From assembly GCF_000722635.1 (NCBI RefSeq), contig NZ_JOKH01000003.1, positions 853,147 to 917,146 of the forward strand: a stretch of 64,000 nucleotides of DNA, in the 5' to 3' direction. How positions within the stretch are numbered: position 1 is the stretch's first letter; each line of letters starts with the position of its first letter. Both the position numbers and the translations under genes were made by a program. This document shows, piece after piece, positions 46,895 to 56,212 of the stretch. The notes beneath the pieces are model-generated. The model had not been told where the DNA came from and ran no database searches. It saw nothing but the letters and a program-made list of their open reading frames with translations. This DNA comes from Endozoicomonas numazuensis (GTDB lineage Bacteria > Pseudomonadota > Gammaproteobacteria > Pseudomonadales > Endozoicomonadaceae).

Positions 46895-47218
46895 TGGACC
46901 CTCTTTGCAATAACAGCTGCGGTAAGCTCACCAGAATAGTGATGAGCAGAGGTTAAAGATTATCCCAAAGTTACAGCCATTTTATTTACTGCAAATGCAT
47001 CATTTTTGACTTTTTATTCAGCTGCTTTTTGATGCTACACCACTTTTTGATATATCCGAAGCTTTTCCGAAGGTTTCCATAACGGCTAGAAAACCTCTGC
47101 CAAACCTGAGCAAACATTCCTTTTTATTCCTCAGGATAAAAGGAGCCATTCTTCAGGATAAACGGACTAACGAAATCCAGACTGTCGTCGAAAAGCTTAG
47201 AACCGGAACGCAACAGTC
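46895..47218. promoter_or_regulatory. Divergent intergenic region
   Basis: The 324 bp between the CadC-type regulator and the JAMM-like gene are AT-rich near 46975-47045 and probably hold both promoters. I see no clear operator, terminator or RNA gene. Confidence 0.35.
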
Positions 47219-47851
47219 ATGGAAAGAAGAACCTGGATGTTCATCATTACAACAACAATCGCACTGATGTTTTCTACCGCCGTCAAGGCTATGGATCCAG
47301 TAGCCAGCTCATCGGTTGAAGCACCTGCCAAATGGAAATTTGACCCTCAACAACAGGGGCAATCTGAACATGGAGATTACTGGATCAGTCCTTCGTTTGT
47401 ATCCGAGGTGGCAGCTGTAGCCAGCGCTTGTAATATTTATAACCCAGTTTCAATTCAGGAAGATCGCGAATACATTGGGGCGGTTTTAAAACATAAGACT
47501 ACCAACCACTATCATTATACGGTTGCGGCCGGTGAGTCAGGGGAAGATCGAATTCATGCAGAAATTGTCTTTCCCAAAGAATATGAAGTGATTGCTTTTT
47601 GGCATACTCATGGAGCAGGCAAAGGCTCCAGACACTATTTCTCTAAATACGATACGGCACTGGTGCAACAATGGAACAAGCCTTTCTACCTCTCGGATAG
47701 TTCAGGTTATCTGAAGGTCTTCAACCCTGATGACAGGATCATGAGTTCTTATCAGGCTCGCAAGGTCGGCCTGGGTCACGCCAAGGGAAGCGCAAAAGGT
47801 AATAAAGTCAGAGATAGCAGGGGTGAAACTGTCCGCATAAGGACTGAATAA
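47219..47851 (+). CDS. Secreted DUF4329 protein with JAMM metalloprotease motif
   Basis: 210 residues with a signal peptide (MERRTWMFIITTTIALMFST, cleavage near AVKA 24). The core carries the JAMM/MPN+ signature: Glu84 in EYIGAVL, then His129-Thr-His131 and Ser142-x-x-Asp145 in FWHTHGAGKGSRHYFSKYD (H-x-H-x10-S-x2-D). The YLSDSSGYLKVFNPD stretch afterwards is the DUF4329 hallmark. JAMM enzymes cut isopeptide or peptide bonds using zinc (deubiquitinases, RadC-like and polymorphic-toxin JAB domains). Export makes a role outside the cytoplasm likely. Its C terminus is Lys/Arg-rich. It is divergent from the CadC-type regulator. Confidence 0.7.
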   Translation: MERRTWMFIITTTIALMFSTAVKAMDPVASSSVEAPAKWKFDPQQQGQSEHGDYWISPSFVSEVAAVASACNIYNPVSIQEDREYIGAVLKHKTTNHYHYTVAAGESGEDRIHAEIVFPKEYEVIAFWHTHGAGKGSRHYFSKYDTALVQQWNKPFYLSDSSGYLKVFNPDDRIMSSYQARKVGLGHAKGSAKGNKVRDSRGETVRIRTE

Positions 47852-47949
47852 CAGGTTGACTCAAACAGCTATGAGCGGGAAATGCGACCCACTCGAAACA
47901 TGACAAGGACTACAGGGTCAGACAGAGCTGTATTTTAATAGTGAGCCAT

Positions 47950-49311
47950 CTAATAAAGTCTGAGTTTACTGAACACCCAATCGAGTCTTTCCTGAGATTT
48001 CAATGTTTGCCTCATGGCCTTTAATTGCTGGCAGGCCTCCTCAATCTTGAGCCTTTTTTCAGGATCAGAATCCGTCAACTTAACAATAAGATTCAACAGC
48101 TTTTCATTATCAAAAAATGTGTCCGGAAAGTGATCCCACAGAAAGTGTCTTTTCGCCTCATTGTCTGCCGCAGCAAAATTTATGACCCGCTGATATTGCT
48201 CGTGTTGACTGTCTGACGCTTCAACAATTTTATCTGTTTCAATACTCAGATGATTGGGAGTTACGCCTGTCGACATTTCAAGTAAAAGAATACCCAGGGA
48301 CCAGGCATCTGATTCAAAACCATATGGCTTTTCCCCACGAATAACTTCAGGAGCCATGTACTCTGGAGTACCACAAATCGTGCTTGTTCTGTCAGCTGGG
48401 GGCAATTTCTTACTAAACCCAAGGTCCACTACTTTCACTTCATGATCATGACGACGGATCATGATATTTTCAGGCTTAAGATCCCGGTAAACCACACCAT
48501 TTCTGTGCAGGTACTCCAACGCTTCACAAACCGGCAAACCCAGCTTTATTGCCTGATCAGAAGAAAATAAAACATCCAGAATCGACTCAATATTCTCTTC
48601 AGGCACGCCTCCGGGTGCATGCCTGAGATCAAGGCCGTCTACAAACTCATTAATGACCGCTTTCACACGATAATTCGGTCTGGTCTCTGCTTTAATTTGC
48701 TCAGCATCATTAATCAGAACATAGTGGCCGTCTCTCGAATCCTGAATAAGGAGAGCATGGGTTTTAATCAACTGAGGATGCTGGTTTAACCGGAGTCCAT
48801 TAACCTCACCTTTTTCCAGCCCAAACCACTCTCGTATATCCCGGTCTTTTGACGCCCCTCTGGAATAATCAGAGTCTTTTGCCCACTTAATAACAAAAGG
48901 CTCGCCTTCTCTGAACATAAATTTCTGAACCTTGCTAAAATTACCTTCCCTCAACCTCTCACCTTGCTGCTCAGGCATATCCAGAAGCTTTGCCATAGCT
49001 TCTCTGGGATTACTGGCGGTCACTGGGGTCGCCCAACCCTGCTTCAAATATAACGGAGTGCCTTTTGCCGTATAGGTTTTATAGTAATCAACAGCCTTGC
49101 TCGCCAGGGTAAAACCCAAAGCGCCTCCCAACATACTGCCTGCGCCCTCCTTTCCAACAGTACCTACTGCCATGCCAAGAAAAGTGCCCGCAGCCACAAC
49201 CCCCTTTTCAACCAGAGTATAGGGTTGATCCTGTTTGGGACCGGTAGATTGAGAGGGAAAACCTGAGCCGTGTGCCATCACCTGCACCCTTCCTGAAAAT
49301 GGATGCACCAT
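47950..49311 (-). CDS. Eukaryote-like Ser/Thr protein kinase
   Basis: 453 residues. A Gly/Ala-rich hydrophobic stretch (about 36-75) precedes a full protein kinase domain (about 115-440): Lys142 in FVIKWAKD, catalytic loop VYRDLKPENIM (Asp277), DLG (296-298, in place of DFG), activation segment GTPEYMAPEVI, and SDAWSLGILLLEM. All catalytic residues are present. It lacks the PASTA or other extracellular domains of usual bacterial kinases, and the GTPEYMAPE segment is strongly eukaryote-like. Such kinases in symbionts and pathogens are sometimes effectors, but no secretion signal is evident. Starts at 49311 and 49278 both have fair ribosome sites. Confidence 0.88.
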   Translation of the reverse strand: MVHPFSGRVQVMAHGSGFPSQSTGPKQDQPYTLVEKGVVAAGTFLGMAVGTVGKEGAGSMLGGALGFTLASKAVDYYKTYTAKGTPLYLKQGWATPVTASNPREAMAKLLDMPEQQGERLREGNFSKVQKFMFREGEPFVIKWAKDSDYSRGASKDRDIREWFGLEKGEVNGLRLNQHPQLIKTHALLIQDSRDGHYVLINDAEQIKAETRPNYRVKAVINEFVDGLDLRHAPGGVPEENIESILDVLFSSDQAIKLGLPVCEALEYLHRNGVVYRDLKPENIMIRRHDHEVKVVDLGFSKKLPPADRTSTICGTPEYMAPEVIRGEKPYGFESDAWSLGILLLEMSTGVTPNHLSIETDKIVEASDSQHEQYQRVINFAAADNEAKRHFLWDHFPDTFFDNEKLLNLIVKLTDSDPEKRLKIEEACQQLKAMRQTLKSQERLDWVFSKLRLY

Positions 49312-49465
49312 TAAGCCACTTCCCCCAAATAAGATTAATAACAGGTCAGTCAGTATGGGTAACGATTATGAGACCTTCTTCCTTGTCTCATACCTCTTTT
49401 AAACCATGGGTTTAATCTTCAACCCATTCCGTTAGCAGACGATGAAACATCACAGGAGAATAAAG

Positions 49466-50227
49466 ATGAAGAACTGGTTCGCTATTCTGCTAATAACGCT
49501 GGCTAATGCTGCTCTGGCTGACACTGAAAGCAGTCAACAGCAGGACGCTGTCGATGCCGGTTACCGTATCGCCCAGAAAGCAGACAACCGCAATACCGGC
49601 TGGGTCGATCTGGTGGCCGATCTGAAAATGGAACTGATTAATAGTCATGGCAGTCGCAGCCAGCGTGAACTTCGGGTAAGTATGCTGGAAGTAGTGGATA
49701 CGGAAGCGGGCGACAAGAGCCTGGTCCGGTTTCAAACACCTGCGAATGTAAAAGGTACAGTTCTTCTGACTCACGCTTACGCCACCCGGTCAGACAGCCA
49801 GTGGCAGTATTTTCCATCTCTGAAAAGAGTCAAAATAATTTCTTCTGCGAACAAGTTCAGCTGGATTCTGGATAAGTATCGCTACAAACTGTTAGGCAAA
49901 GAAGAGATGGATGGACAGGCGGCTTTTAAGCTGGAAATGGCGCCGAATTACCCCAAGTCCGGTTACACCCGGTTGATCATCTGGCTCGACCAGGAGAATT
50001 ATTATCCGGTTAAAACCGAGTTTTATGATCGCAAGAATGAACTGCTGAAAACCCAGACTTACAGCGACTACCGAAGTTACATCAGCGGTCGTTTCTGGCG
50101 GGCAGGCAAGATGAAAATGGTTAACCACCTAACAGGAAAAACGACACTGTTAGAGTGGAATGACTATCAGCTGAATACAGCGCTGAACAGTCTCTCGTTC
50201 GAGAAAGGCAGCCTGTCCAGCCTCTGA
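49466..50227 (+). CDS. Outer-membrane lipoprotein-sorting protein (LolA-like fold)
   Basis: 253 residues: signal peptide MKNWFAILLITLANAALA, then a LolA/LolB-like domain with VRFQTPANVKGTVLLTHAY, WQYFPSLKRVKII and YPVKTEFYDRKNELLKT. This subfamily is found beside RND or MMPL exporters and DUF1302 proteins, and is thought to bind lipid or hydrophobic cargo in the periplasm; no such exporter is adjacent here. The ATG at 49466 has AGGAGA about 7 nt upstream and matches the signal peptide start. Confidence 0.88.
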   Translation: MKNWFAILLITLANAALADTESSQQQDAVDAGYRIAQKADNRNTGWVDLVADLKMELINSHGSRSQRELRVSMLEVVDTEAGDKSLVRFQTPANVKGTVLLTHAYATRSDSQWQYFPSLKRVKIISSANKFSWILDKYRYKLLGKEEMDGQAAFKLEMAPNYPKSGYTRLIIWLDQENYYPVKTEFYDRKNELLKTQTYSDYRSYISGRFWRAGKMKMVNHLTGKTTLLEWNDYQLNTALNSLSFEKGSLSSL

Positions 50228-50252
50228 AAGCAATTGATGGAATAAGAACGTA

Positions 50253-51353
50253 ATGGACTTTAAAGACTACTTTGATTATCCCCTGTGCAAGGACTATGCG
50301 GATCGGTTGCAGGCAATAGTGCCAGACTTTGATCGTAACCGGTTCAACACAGTTATTGGTGATCAGCTACTGAATCTGGAAATGAAAGGCCGGGTAAATC
50401 TGATCGCTGAAGGGGTCTGGGAAGGATTGAGTTTACCCTACCCGGAAACGGTCAAAGTGATCTGTCAGGCCATAGCCGGATGTTCTCAGTATGCGCCCAT
50501 GCGCAGTTTTCCAGTCTGGGTCGCCAGTCAGGTTGTTGAACGCTATGGTCTGGAAGACTTTGACGCATCAATGGCTGCTATCTATCAAATCACCCAGCAG
50601 TTTACTGGAGAGTTTGCCATCCGGCCTTTCCTGGAGCGTTACCCGGAACGAACCTTTGATCTGCTCACTGTCTGGGCCAGCGATCACTCAACCGACGTTC
50701 GTCGCTTGGTATCAGAAGGATCCAGACCTCGGTTGCCCTGGGCCATGCGGGTGTCTCACCTGCTGGATGACCCAAGCCCCATATTCGACCTGCTGGTGCA
50801 GTTGAAAGACGATCCTGAAGAGTATGTACGACGGTCAGTGGCTAATAATATGAATGATATTGCCAAAGATAGTGCGGATCGGGTTGTGCATGAGCTGACA
50901 CTCTGGAAAGAGCAGGATGACAGTAAAGAACTTCAGTGGATTATTCAGCATGGACTTCGCACGCTGTTAAAAAACGGTCATAAAGGTGCGTTATCCTTAA
51001 TGGGGTATGACAGTGAGCTGGAAATGGATATTAACCATTTTAAAGCATCTCCTGCATCAATCAGTGAGGGAGAGAGTGTAGAGTTACAATGCCAGCTGTC
51101 GACTTTCAATGATCAACCCGAACAGTTAATGATCGACTTTCTTCTGCTCTCTCCCGGTAAGAATGGCCGGAAGAACCGCAAGGTGTTTAAATGGAGCAAG
51201 AGAACATTAAATCAGGCTGGTAAGGTTGTTCTTAATAAACAGCTCAGTCTTAAATCGAATAGTGTACGAAAGTTTTATCCAGGGGAGTATGAAGTTCACC
51301 TGATTGTGAATGGACAGGAAAAAGCTGTTTCTGTTTTTGATGTAGAAAATTGA
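50253..51353 (+). CDS. AlkC-type DNA glycosylase with Ig-like C-terminal domain
   Basis: 366 residues. HEAT-like repeats (about 1-250) carry the DNA alkylation-repair signature WASDHSTDVRRLVSEGSRPR, and the C-terminal 100 residues (SPASISEGESVELQCQL onward) look like an Ig-like beta domain, the layout known for AlkC. These enzymes remove 3-methyladenine-type lesions from DNA. It lies 25 bp after the LolA-like gene, so it may share its transcript, though the functions seem unrelated. It ends about 100 bp before the IS605-type element. Confidence 0.8.
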   Translation: MDFKDYFDYPLCKDYADRLQAIVPDFDRNRFNTVIGDQLLNLEMKGRVNLIAEGVWEGLSLPYPETVKVICQAIAGCSQYAPMRSFPVWVASQVVERYGLEDFDASMAAIYQITQQFTGEFAIRPFLERYPERTFDLLTVWASDHSTDVRRLVSEGSRPRLPWAMRVSHLLDDPSPIFDLLVQLKDDPEEYVRRSVANNMNDIAKDSADRVVHELTLWKEQDDSKELQWIIQHGLRTLLKNGHKGALSLMGYDSELEMDINHFKASPASISEGESVELQCQLSTFNDQPEQLMIDFLLLSPGKNGRKNRKVFKWSKRTLNQAGKVVLNKQLSLKSNSVRKFYPGEYEVHLIVNGQEKAVSVFDVEN

Positions 51354-51462
51354 TCAGATTTTAAATTCAAGCCATCTAATAAAGCCTGATCAACGTCTTT
51401 CAAAACTCCGCAGGGAAGCGGATAGAAACTGTCTTCAGTTTTTTAGTAATTCCTTGACATCC

Positions 51463-51495
51463 TCCCCCAGCTAGGTCGCTGGGGGATTCCTATTA
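51463..51495 (-). ncRNA. Element-end hairpin, likely 3' part of the TnpB guide RNA (omega RNA)
   Basis: The hairpin CCCCAGC-TAGGTC-GCTGGGG lies directly after the tnpB stop. In TnpB systems the guide RNA covers the 3' end of tnpB and the element end, and its guide part runs into flanking host DNA, here leftward toward 51350-51455. The RNA is inferred from position and hairpin only. Confidence 0.5.
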
Positions 51496-52767
51496 CTAGG
51501 CGGCTACTCTCTTACGATTTCGCCGTGGTTCCTGTTTCTCAGAGGACTCCAACGAACCCTCTCCACAGGCTGACAAGCTGTGACCCAGCTCCCAAATACT
51601 TAATACATTCAGTGCGCCAACAATGTCGGCGTTATTTTCATACCCACACTTAACGCACCTGAATGTTTCTTGATTCGGTCTGTTTTCTTTTGACTCGTAA
51701 CGACAGGACTCTTCAGGGCAGGTTCGACTTGTGTATGCCGGGTTTACAGCGATAACCTCACCACCTCGCCAAGCCTGCTTATATTCGAGCTGTCGTCTGA
51801 ACTCATACCATCCTTGATCAAGAATAGACTTATTAAGACCCGATTTTGCCTTTACGTTTTTACCCTGATTCTCAGCATTGCCTTTTGCTGATTTTGACAT
51901 ATTCGACACCTTTAAATCCTCAATGACGATTATTGCGTGGTTTTTGCTGATTTCGTATGAGGCTCTATGGAGGTAATCGGATCGGCAATTAGCTATCTTG
52001 CTGTGAATCCTGTTAATACGACGTTTCTGCTTTTTCCAGTTTTCAGAAAATTTCACCTTTCGAGAAAGCTTCCTTTGCTCACTGGCAAGCTTTTTCTCAT
52101 GCTTCCTGTACGAGTTTAAGGGTTTATATTGCTCGCCAGTCGAAAGGGTTACGAATTTCTTAACCCCCATATCAAGACCCACAATCTTTTCAGAGGGGTG
52201 TACCGGATCAAGCCGCTCTTGCTCAGTCTGGAAACTGATAAACCAGTGTCCTGATTTACGGGTGATTGTACAGTTTTTGATTTCCCCACAAATTTCTTGG
52301 GATTTGCGGAATCTTACCCAGCCTAACTTACTGGGGAGCTTCACCCTGCGGTTTTCTATTCTACAGTATTTTGAAAACTGCATGATACGAATGGAATTAT
52401 GGGAGTCTTTGTTGCGCTGTTTGAAGCAAGGCTTCTCAAACTTAACCTCTTTCATTTTTCCTGCTTTGAGCTTTGCAAGATCATCAAAATGCTTCCCCCA
52501 AGCAGCTCCAAGGTCATTTAATTTTTGCTGCAAAGCTACAGCGTTACCTTGGGCTAAAAAACTGGTTTCCTCTTCTTTTTTCCATATAGGAAGCCATTTG
52601 TGCATGGTGTAAGAGGATGGAATTTTTTCGCCAGACTTCCATTTTTCATTGCAGATGCTCAGGGCTTTATTCCAGACAAAACGACATGTACCGCAGAGCT
52701 GCATAAGCCTTTCATGCTGCTCTGGCGTTACGTCCAGTCTGTACTTATATGCCTTGATAATCTTCAT
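51496..52767 (-). CDS. tnpB: TnpB RNA-guided nuclease (IS605 OrfB)
   Basis: 423 residues. The RuvC-like acidic triad is intact: Asp199 in IVGLDMGVKKF, Glu283 in VIEDLKVSNM and Asp381 in NNADIVGALN. A zinc ribbon lies between (CPEESC, then CVKCG). TnpB uses an RNA from the element end to cut DNA at the empty donor site and so keeps the element. The N-terminal domain (LCGTCRFVWNKAL) is also complete. The C terminus is basic (RRNRKRVAA). It is transcribed away from tnpA. Confidence 0.94.
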   Translation of the reverse strand: MKIIKAYKYRLDVTPEQHERLMQLCGTCRFVWNKALSICNEKWKSGEKIPSSYTMHKWLPIWKKEEETSFLAQGNAVALQQKLNDLGAAWGKHFDDLAKLKAGKMKEVKFEKPCFKQRNKDSHNSIRIMQFSKYCRIENRRVKLPSKLGWVRFRKSQEICGEIKNCTITRKSGHWFISFQTEQERLDPVHPSEKIVGLDMGVKKFVTLSTGEQYKPLNSYRKHEKKLASEQRKLSRKVKFSENWKKQKRRINRIHSKIANCRSDYLHRASYEISKNHAIIVIEDLKVSNMSKSAKGNAENQGKNVKAKSGLNKSILDQGWYEFRRQLEYKQAWRGGEVIAVNPAYTSRTCPEESCRYESKENRPNQETFRCVKCGYENNADIVGALNVLSIWELGHSLSACGEGSLESSEKQEPRRNRKRVAA

Positions 52768-52836
52768 TTATGCAATCAGTGTGATATCTTATATGCTATA
52801 TATAATAGCCCATAATACGGATTATAAAATATCAGT

Positions 52837-53241
52837 ATGCAGGAAATAAAGAAAGGTCGGCACAGTGCTTACAGCCTGCATTGCCACATTGTTTTTGTCA
52901 CAAAATACAGAAAGAAAGTTCTGGGAGCTTTGCACTTAACAAGACTGAAAGATATTTTTTCTGAAATTTGCGGGAGCTTTGATTCTGAGCTGGTTGAATT
53001 TAACGGTGAAGCAGACCATGTGCATTTGCTGGTTGAGTTTACGCCCAAAACCCCGTCTATTTCCAAACTGATAAACAGTTTAAAAGCTGTTTCGTCCAGA
53101 AGACTAAGGCAAGAGTTTTGTGATATTGCGGGTGCTTATCGAAAGCCTGTCTTATGGTCGAGATCATATTTTGCCGGAAGCTGCGGGGGCGCACCATTGG
53201 ATGTAATTAAGGAGTATATCGAGAACCAAGATCAGCCCTGA
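52837..53241 (+). CDS. tnpA: IS200/IS605 Y1 transposase TnpA
   Basis: 134 residues of the HUH Y1 family. The HUH pair is His61-Val-His63 in ADHVHLLVEF, and the nucleophile is Tyr127 in LDVIKEYIENQ. It cuts and joins single-stranded element ends at hairpins. All key residues are present, so the element is probably active. It lies 70 bp from tnpB in divergent order, with the shared promoter region between. Confidence 0.95.
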   Translation: MQEIKKGRHSAYSLHCHIVFVTKYRKKVLGALHLTRLKDIFSEICGSFDSELVEFNGEADHVHLLVEFTPKTPSISKLINSLKAVSSRRLRQEFCDIAGAYRKPVLWSRSYFAGSCGGAPLDVIKEYIENQDQP

Positions 53242-53281
53242 CGGGCTGACGAAATTCACCTCCCTGCTAGGTCGCAGGGAG
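53233..53281. repeat. Element-end hairpins after tnpA
   Basis: Two hairpins: CAGCCC-TGAC-GGGCTG (53233-53248), overlapping the tnpA stop, and CTCCCTGC-TAGGTC-GCAGGGAG (53260-53281), whose loop is the same as at the other end. Confidence 0.8.
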
Positions 53282-53359
53282 CACTCTTTCGATTACAGGT
53301 AGATCGTGAATCAGTGCTGTTGATTTGATATATTTCTGTACTTTTGTCTTGAGTGTGTC

Positions 53360-53579
53360 ATGCCTGTCGTTCAGATTGCTTGCATCCAGTGTCAACAAAC
53401 AGAAAGTGTCGTCAAGAATGGAAAAGCCAAAATTCAGGGCATTGAACGGGAAAACCTGAATTTCAGGACCCGGTTGAAGAGACTGAATCGAAAAACGATC
53501 TGCTTCTCACGCTCTGAAGAGCGTGTATGACAAAGTGATTGGAGAGTTCATCAACCGAGAACACTTTCAACTTCTTTGA
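53360..53579 (+). pseudogene. IS1-family transposase remnant, internally deleted and frameshifted
   Basis: The frame from 53360 reads MPVVQIACIQCQQTESVVKN, like the zinc-finger start of IS1 InsA, then jumps to RENLNFRTRLKRLNRKTICF, which is the C-terminal part of InsB. It stops at 53530; the last residues (VYDKVIGEFINREHFQLL) continue in another frame to 53579. So an internal deletion of most of the element joined insA to insB, and a later frameshift broke the end. It is dead. Confidence 0.8.
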
Positions 53580-53671
53580 TACACGACCGGATTTTCCAGC
53601 ATGTAGCTATAAGACAGTGGAAGATTAAAGAACAGACCGGTAGTCAAAAGGCAGTCTGTAATACAAAAAAA

Positions 53672-53725
53672 ACTTCAACCGCCTGGTTCGTAGCCAGGTA
53701 CTCTATCCAGCTGAGCTACGAGCGC
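53672..53725 (-). tRNA. Truncated tRNA-Arg(ACG), 5' three-quarters only
   Basis: On the minus strand the 5' acceptor strand, D-arm (GCTCAGCTGGATAGAG) and anticodon arm (CCTGG-CTACGAA-CCAGG, anticodon ACG) of tRNA-Arg are clear. After the variable region the sequence turns into TTGAAG and a T run; the T-arm (GGTTCGAATCC) and the 3' acceptor strand are missing. It cannot make a working tRNA and is most likely what remains after recombination at a tRNA gene. Confidence 0.8.
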
Positions 53726-53830
53726 GCACAACTTTTACTGCTTTAACATCAAACAATCTGGCGGCGGGCGGGGAACCTACAACACACTTTTCTGATAAAC
53801 CCAGAATACAAAACAATTGTTCCACACACT

Positions 53831-56035
53831 CTATGCCAGTCGCGCTCGCAGATTAGTCATTCTTCGGGCTGAACGGACGTTCCTTACTGCCATTCCCACA
53901 GCCTTGGGTTGACCAATGAGAACCACCATCTGTTTTCCACGAGTGACACCTGTGTATAAAAGGTTACGTTCCAACAAAGTATAATGCTGCATAGCCATGG
54001 GGATGACGACACAAGGATACTCAGAACCCTGACTTTTATGGATGGTAGTCGCATAAGCCAGAGAAACTTCATCCAGTTCACTGACCTGATATAAAACCTC
54101 CCGCCCCTCAAACACCATCATCAGCTCACCCTCTTCTACATCAATGCTCTTGACACGACCAATATCACCGTTGAACACTTCCTTATCATAATTGTTCACA
54201 GTCTGAATTACTTTGTCTCCAGGAGCATAAGTCCAGCCATAACGTGTCACTCTCGGATGAGACTGGGCATTAAGCGCTTCCTGCAAGGCCACATTCAAAC
54301 TCCTTGCACCCAATCCGCCACGATTCATCGGAGCTAAAACCTGAATGTCATTGACTGGGTCCAATCCAAACTTATCAGGTAACCGACGAGTTACTACGGC
54401 CATGAGTTTGCTGAAAATTTCCTCTGGCTCTTCACCGTTCATATAGAAAAAGTCGGTATCATCTCCCTTTCGTGTCAACTTGGGTGGCTGCCCCCGATTG
54501 ATAGCATGAGCTCCTGTAATGATTCGCGATGTGGCAGCCTGCCGAAAAATTTCAGTCAACCTGGCCACAGGCACTTTTCCGGATTCAATCATATCGCTCA
54601 GAACTGAGCCAGGGCCAACCGACGGCAGCTGATCAACATCACCTACAAGCAATACGGCGGCCTCTTCGGGCACTGCTCTGAGTAGCTGATTCATAAGGAC
54701 AACATCGACCATAGAGGATTCGTCTACAACAAGGAGCTCGGTTTCCAGTGGATTTTCTGCATTGCGTTTAAAATCAAAGGCAGCAGGGTCAAACTCCAGC
54801 AGGCGATGAATAGTTGTGGCTTCCTGCCCTGTTGACTCCGAGAGTCTTTTAGCTGCTCTGCCAGTAGGTGCGCACAGAGTCACATGAGCACGCTTTGCCT
54901 GAATGATTTTCAGAATACTGTTCACCACTGTGGTTTTTCCCACTCCTGGACCACCCGTGATAATGCAGAACTTCTGCTTCACAGCTTGCCCGACAGCTTG
55001 TTTCTGCGAATCAGAAAGCTGGATTTTGTTTTTTTCTTCTGCCCAGGGAATAGCTTTTTCCAGGTCAATGTTCGACCACAGGGAAGAGCCATGCAGTAAT
55101 CGCATGACATGATTGGCAACCCCGACTTCAGCCCGGTGTAATGGCGTCAAAAACAGACAGGGCTTATTATTAATGTTTTCAGGCGTCAGTCTTTCTTCAT
55201 TGATTTCACATTGAACCGCCTGTTTGATGGTCTCTTCAGGAATTTCCAACAGTTTAACGGCCTCAAGCACCAGGGATTCAAATCTTTGGGCACAGTGCCC
55301 GTCTCCAGAAAATTCCTGCAGTACATGCCGAACGCCCGCTTGAGCACGAATAAGAGAGACTCGATCAATACCCAACTGCTGAGCCAACTGATCAGCCGTT
55401 TTAAAGCCTATCCCATGTATATCCAGTGCCAGCCGGTAAGGGTTTTCCCGAACTTTAGCGACAGACTGATCACCGTATGTTTTATAAATTCGAACGGCTC
55501 GTGCTGTTCCCACTCCATGAGACTGGAGGAACACCATAATTTCCCGTATTACTTTTTGCTCAGACCAGGCCGAGGTTATTTTCTCCCGGCGCTTTTTACC
55601 AATACCTTCCAGTTCCAGGAGTCGCTGAGGATTCTGTTCAATGATATCAAACACCTGCTCCCCAAAGGCCTTCACCAGGCGTTTTGCAAAGTGTGGGCCA
55701 ATACCCTTGACCATCCCTGACCCCAGATACTTCTCAATGCCTTCAAGAGTGTTAGGTGTAACGGTTTTGATGTGTTTGACCCGAAACTGTACGCCGTGCT
55801 TGTGGTCGTTGAACCATACCCCTGAAGCATCGACAAACTCACCCGGTGTGACCGACGGGGTATTACCCGTCATGGTCACTAATTCCAGCTGCCCTTTACA
55901 CTTAACACGGATAACAAAAAAACCACTCTCCTCACTATGAAACGTCACCCTTTCAACAGAACCTTGCAGATGCACCATTGGTTGATGATCGGTTTGAGGT
56001 TGTTGTTGAGAGTGCTGAAGGGTGTTTTTTAGCAT
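53831..56035 (-). CDS. recD2: RecD2-type ATP-dependent DNA helicase
   Basis: About 734 residues from the ATG at 56035 (the frame is open to 56125, but no good ribosome site supports a longer start). Order: N-terminal OB-like part, helix-hairpin-helix repeats ([39 protein letters not shown]), then SF1B helicase motifs: Walker [10 protein letters not shown], motif II VVDESSM, motif [15 protein letters not shown], motif [11 protein letters not shown]. RecD2 is the RecBC-independent 5'-3' helicase. It is divergent from the SWIM/SNF2 gene. The nearest neighbour on the left is the truncated tRNA. Confidence 0.93.
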   Translation of the reverse strand: MLKNTLQHSQQQPQTDHQPMVHLQGSVERVTFHSEESGFFVIRVKCKGQLELVTMTGNTPSVTPGEFVDASGVWFNDHKHGVQFRVKHIKTVTPNTLEGIEKYLGSGMVKGIGPHFAKRLVKAFGEQVFDIIEQNPQRLLELEGIGKKRREKITSAWSEQKVIREIMVFLQSHGVGTARAVRIYKTYGDQSVAKVRENPYRLALDIHGIGFKTADQLAQQLGIDRVSLIRAQAGVRHVLQEFSGDGHCAQRFESLVLEAVKLLEIPEETIKQAVQCEINEERLTPENINNKPCLFLTPLHRAEVGVANHVMRLLHGSSLWSNIDLEKAIPWAEEKNKIQLSDSQKQAVGQAVKQKFCIITGGPGVGKTTVVNSILKIIQAKRAHVTLCAPTGRAAKRLSESTGQEATTIHRLLEFDPAAFDFKRNAENPLETELLVVDESSMVDVVLMNQLLRAVPEEAAVLLVGDVDQLPSVGPGSVLSDMIESGKVPVARLTEIFRQAATSRIITGAHAINRGQPPKLTRKGDDTDFFYMNGEEPEEIFSKLMAVVTRRLPDKFGLDPVNDIQVLAPMNRGGLGARSLNVALQEALNAQSHPRVTRYGWTYAPGDKVIQTVNNYDKEVFNGDIGRVKSIDVEEGELMMVFEGREVLYQVSELDEVSLAYATTIHKSQGSEYPCVVIPMAMQHYTLLERNLLYTGVTRGKQMVVLIGQPKAVGMAVRNVRSARRMTNLRARLA

Positions 56036-56212
56036 GAGGACTTTCGGAGGCCAGCGGACAAGAAACCAGAATATCACCAACAATCCTGCTTTTATACGAC
56101 GGCTTCCGCGAAATATTCTACACAAGAACGACAGTACATTTTTTGACTAAACCTTATCTGCACCCCCTCCGGCTGCTATCATCGCTCTTTTATCTTTTCC
56201 AGATCAGACTTT

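Larger units (their letters stand above)
51455..53290. mobile_element. IS200/IS605 family element with divergent tnpB and tnpA
   Basis: About 1.8 kb with an intact Y1 transposase gene and an intact tnpB in divergent order. Near each end lies a hairpin with the same TAGGTC loop: 51463-51486 (9-bp stem) and 53260-53281 (8-bp stem), as expected of imperfect palindromes recognised by TnpA. Exact tips cannot be set without an empty site; the outer limits given are estimates. Both genes intact suggests a recent arrival. Confidence 0.9.

Noticed and set aside
51496-52767. Cas12-like effector of a CRISPR system
   Set aside because: Size, paired TnpA and end hairpins show it is a transposon TnpB; there is no array.
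53672-53760. Complete tRNA-Arg gene
   Set aside because: The T-arm and 3' acceptor strand are missing; only the 5' part and anticodon arm fit.
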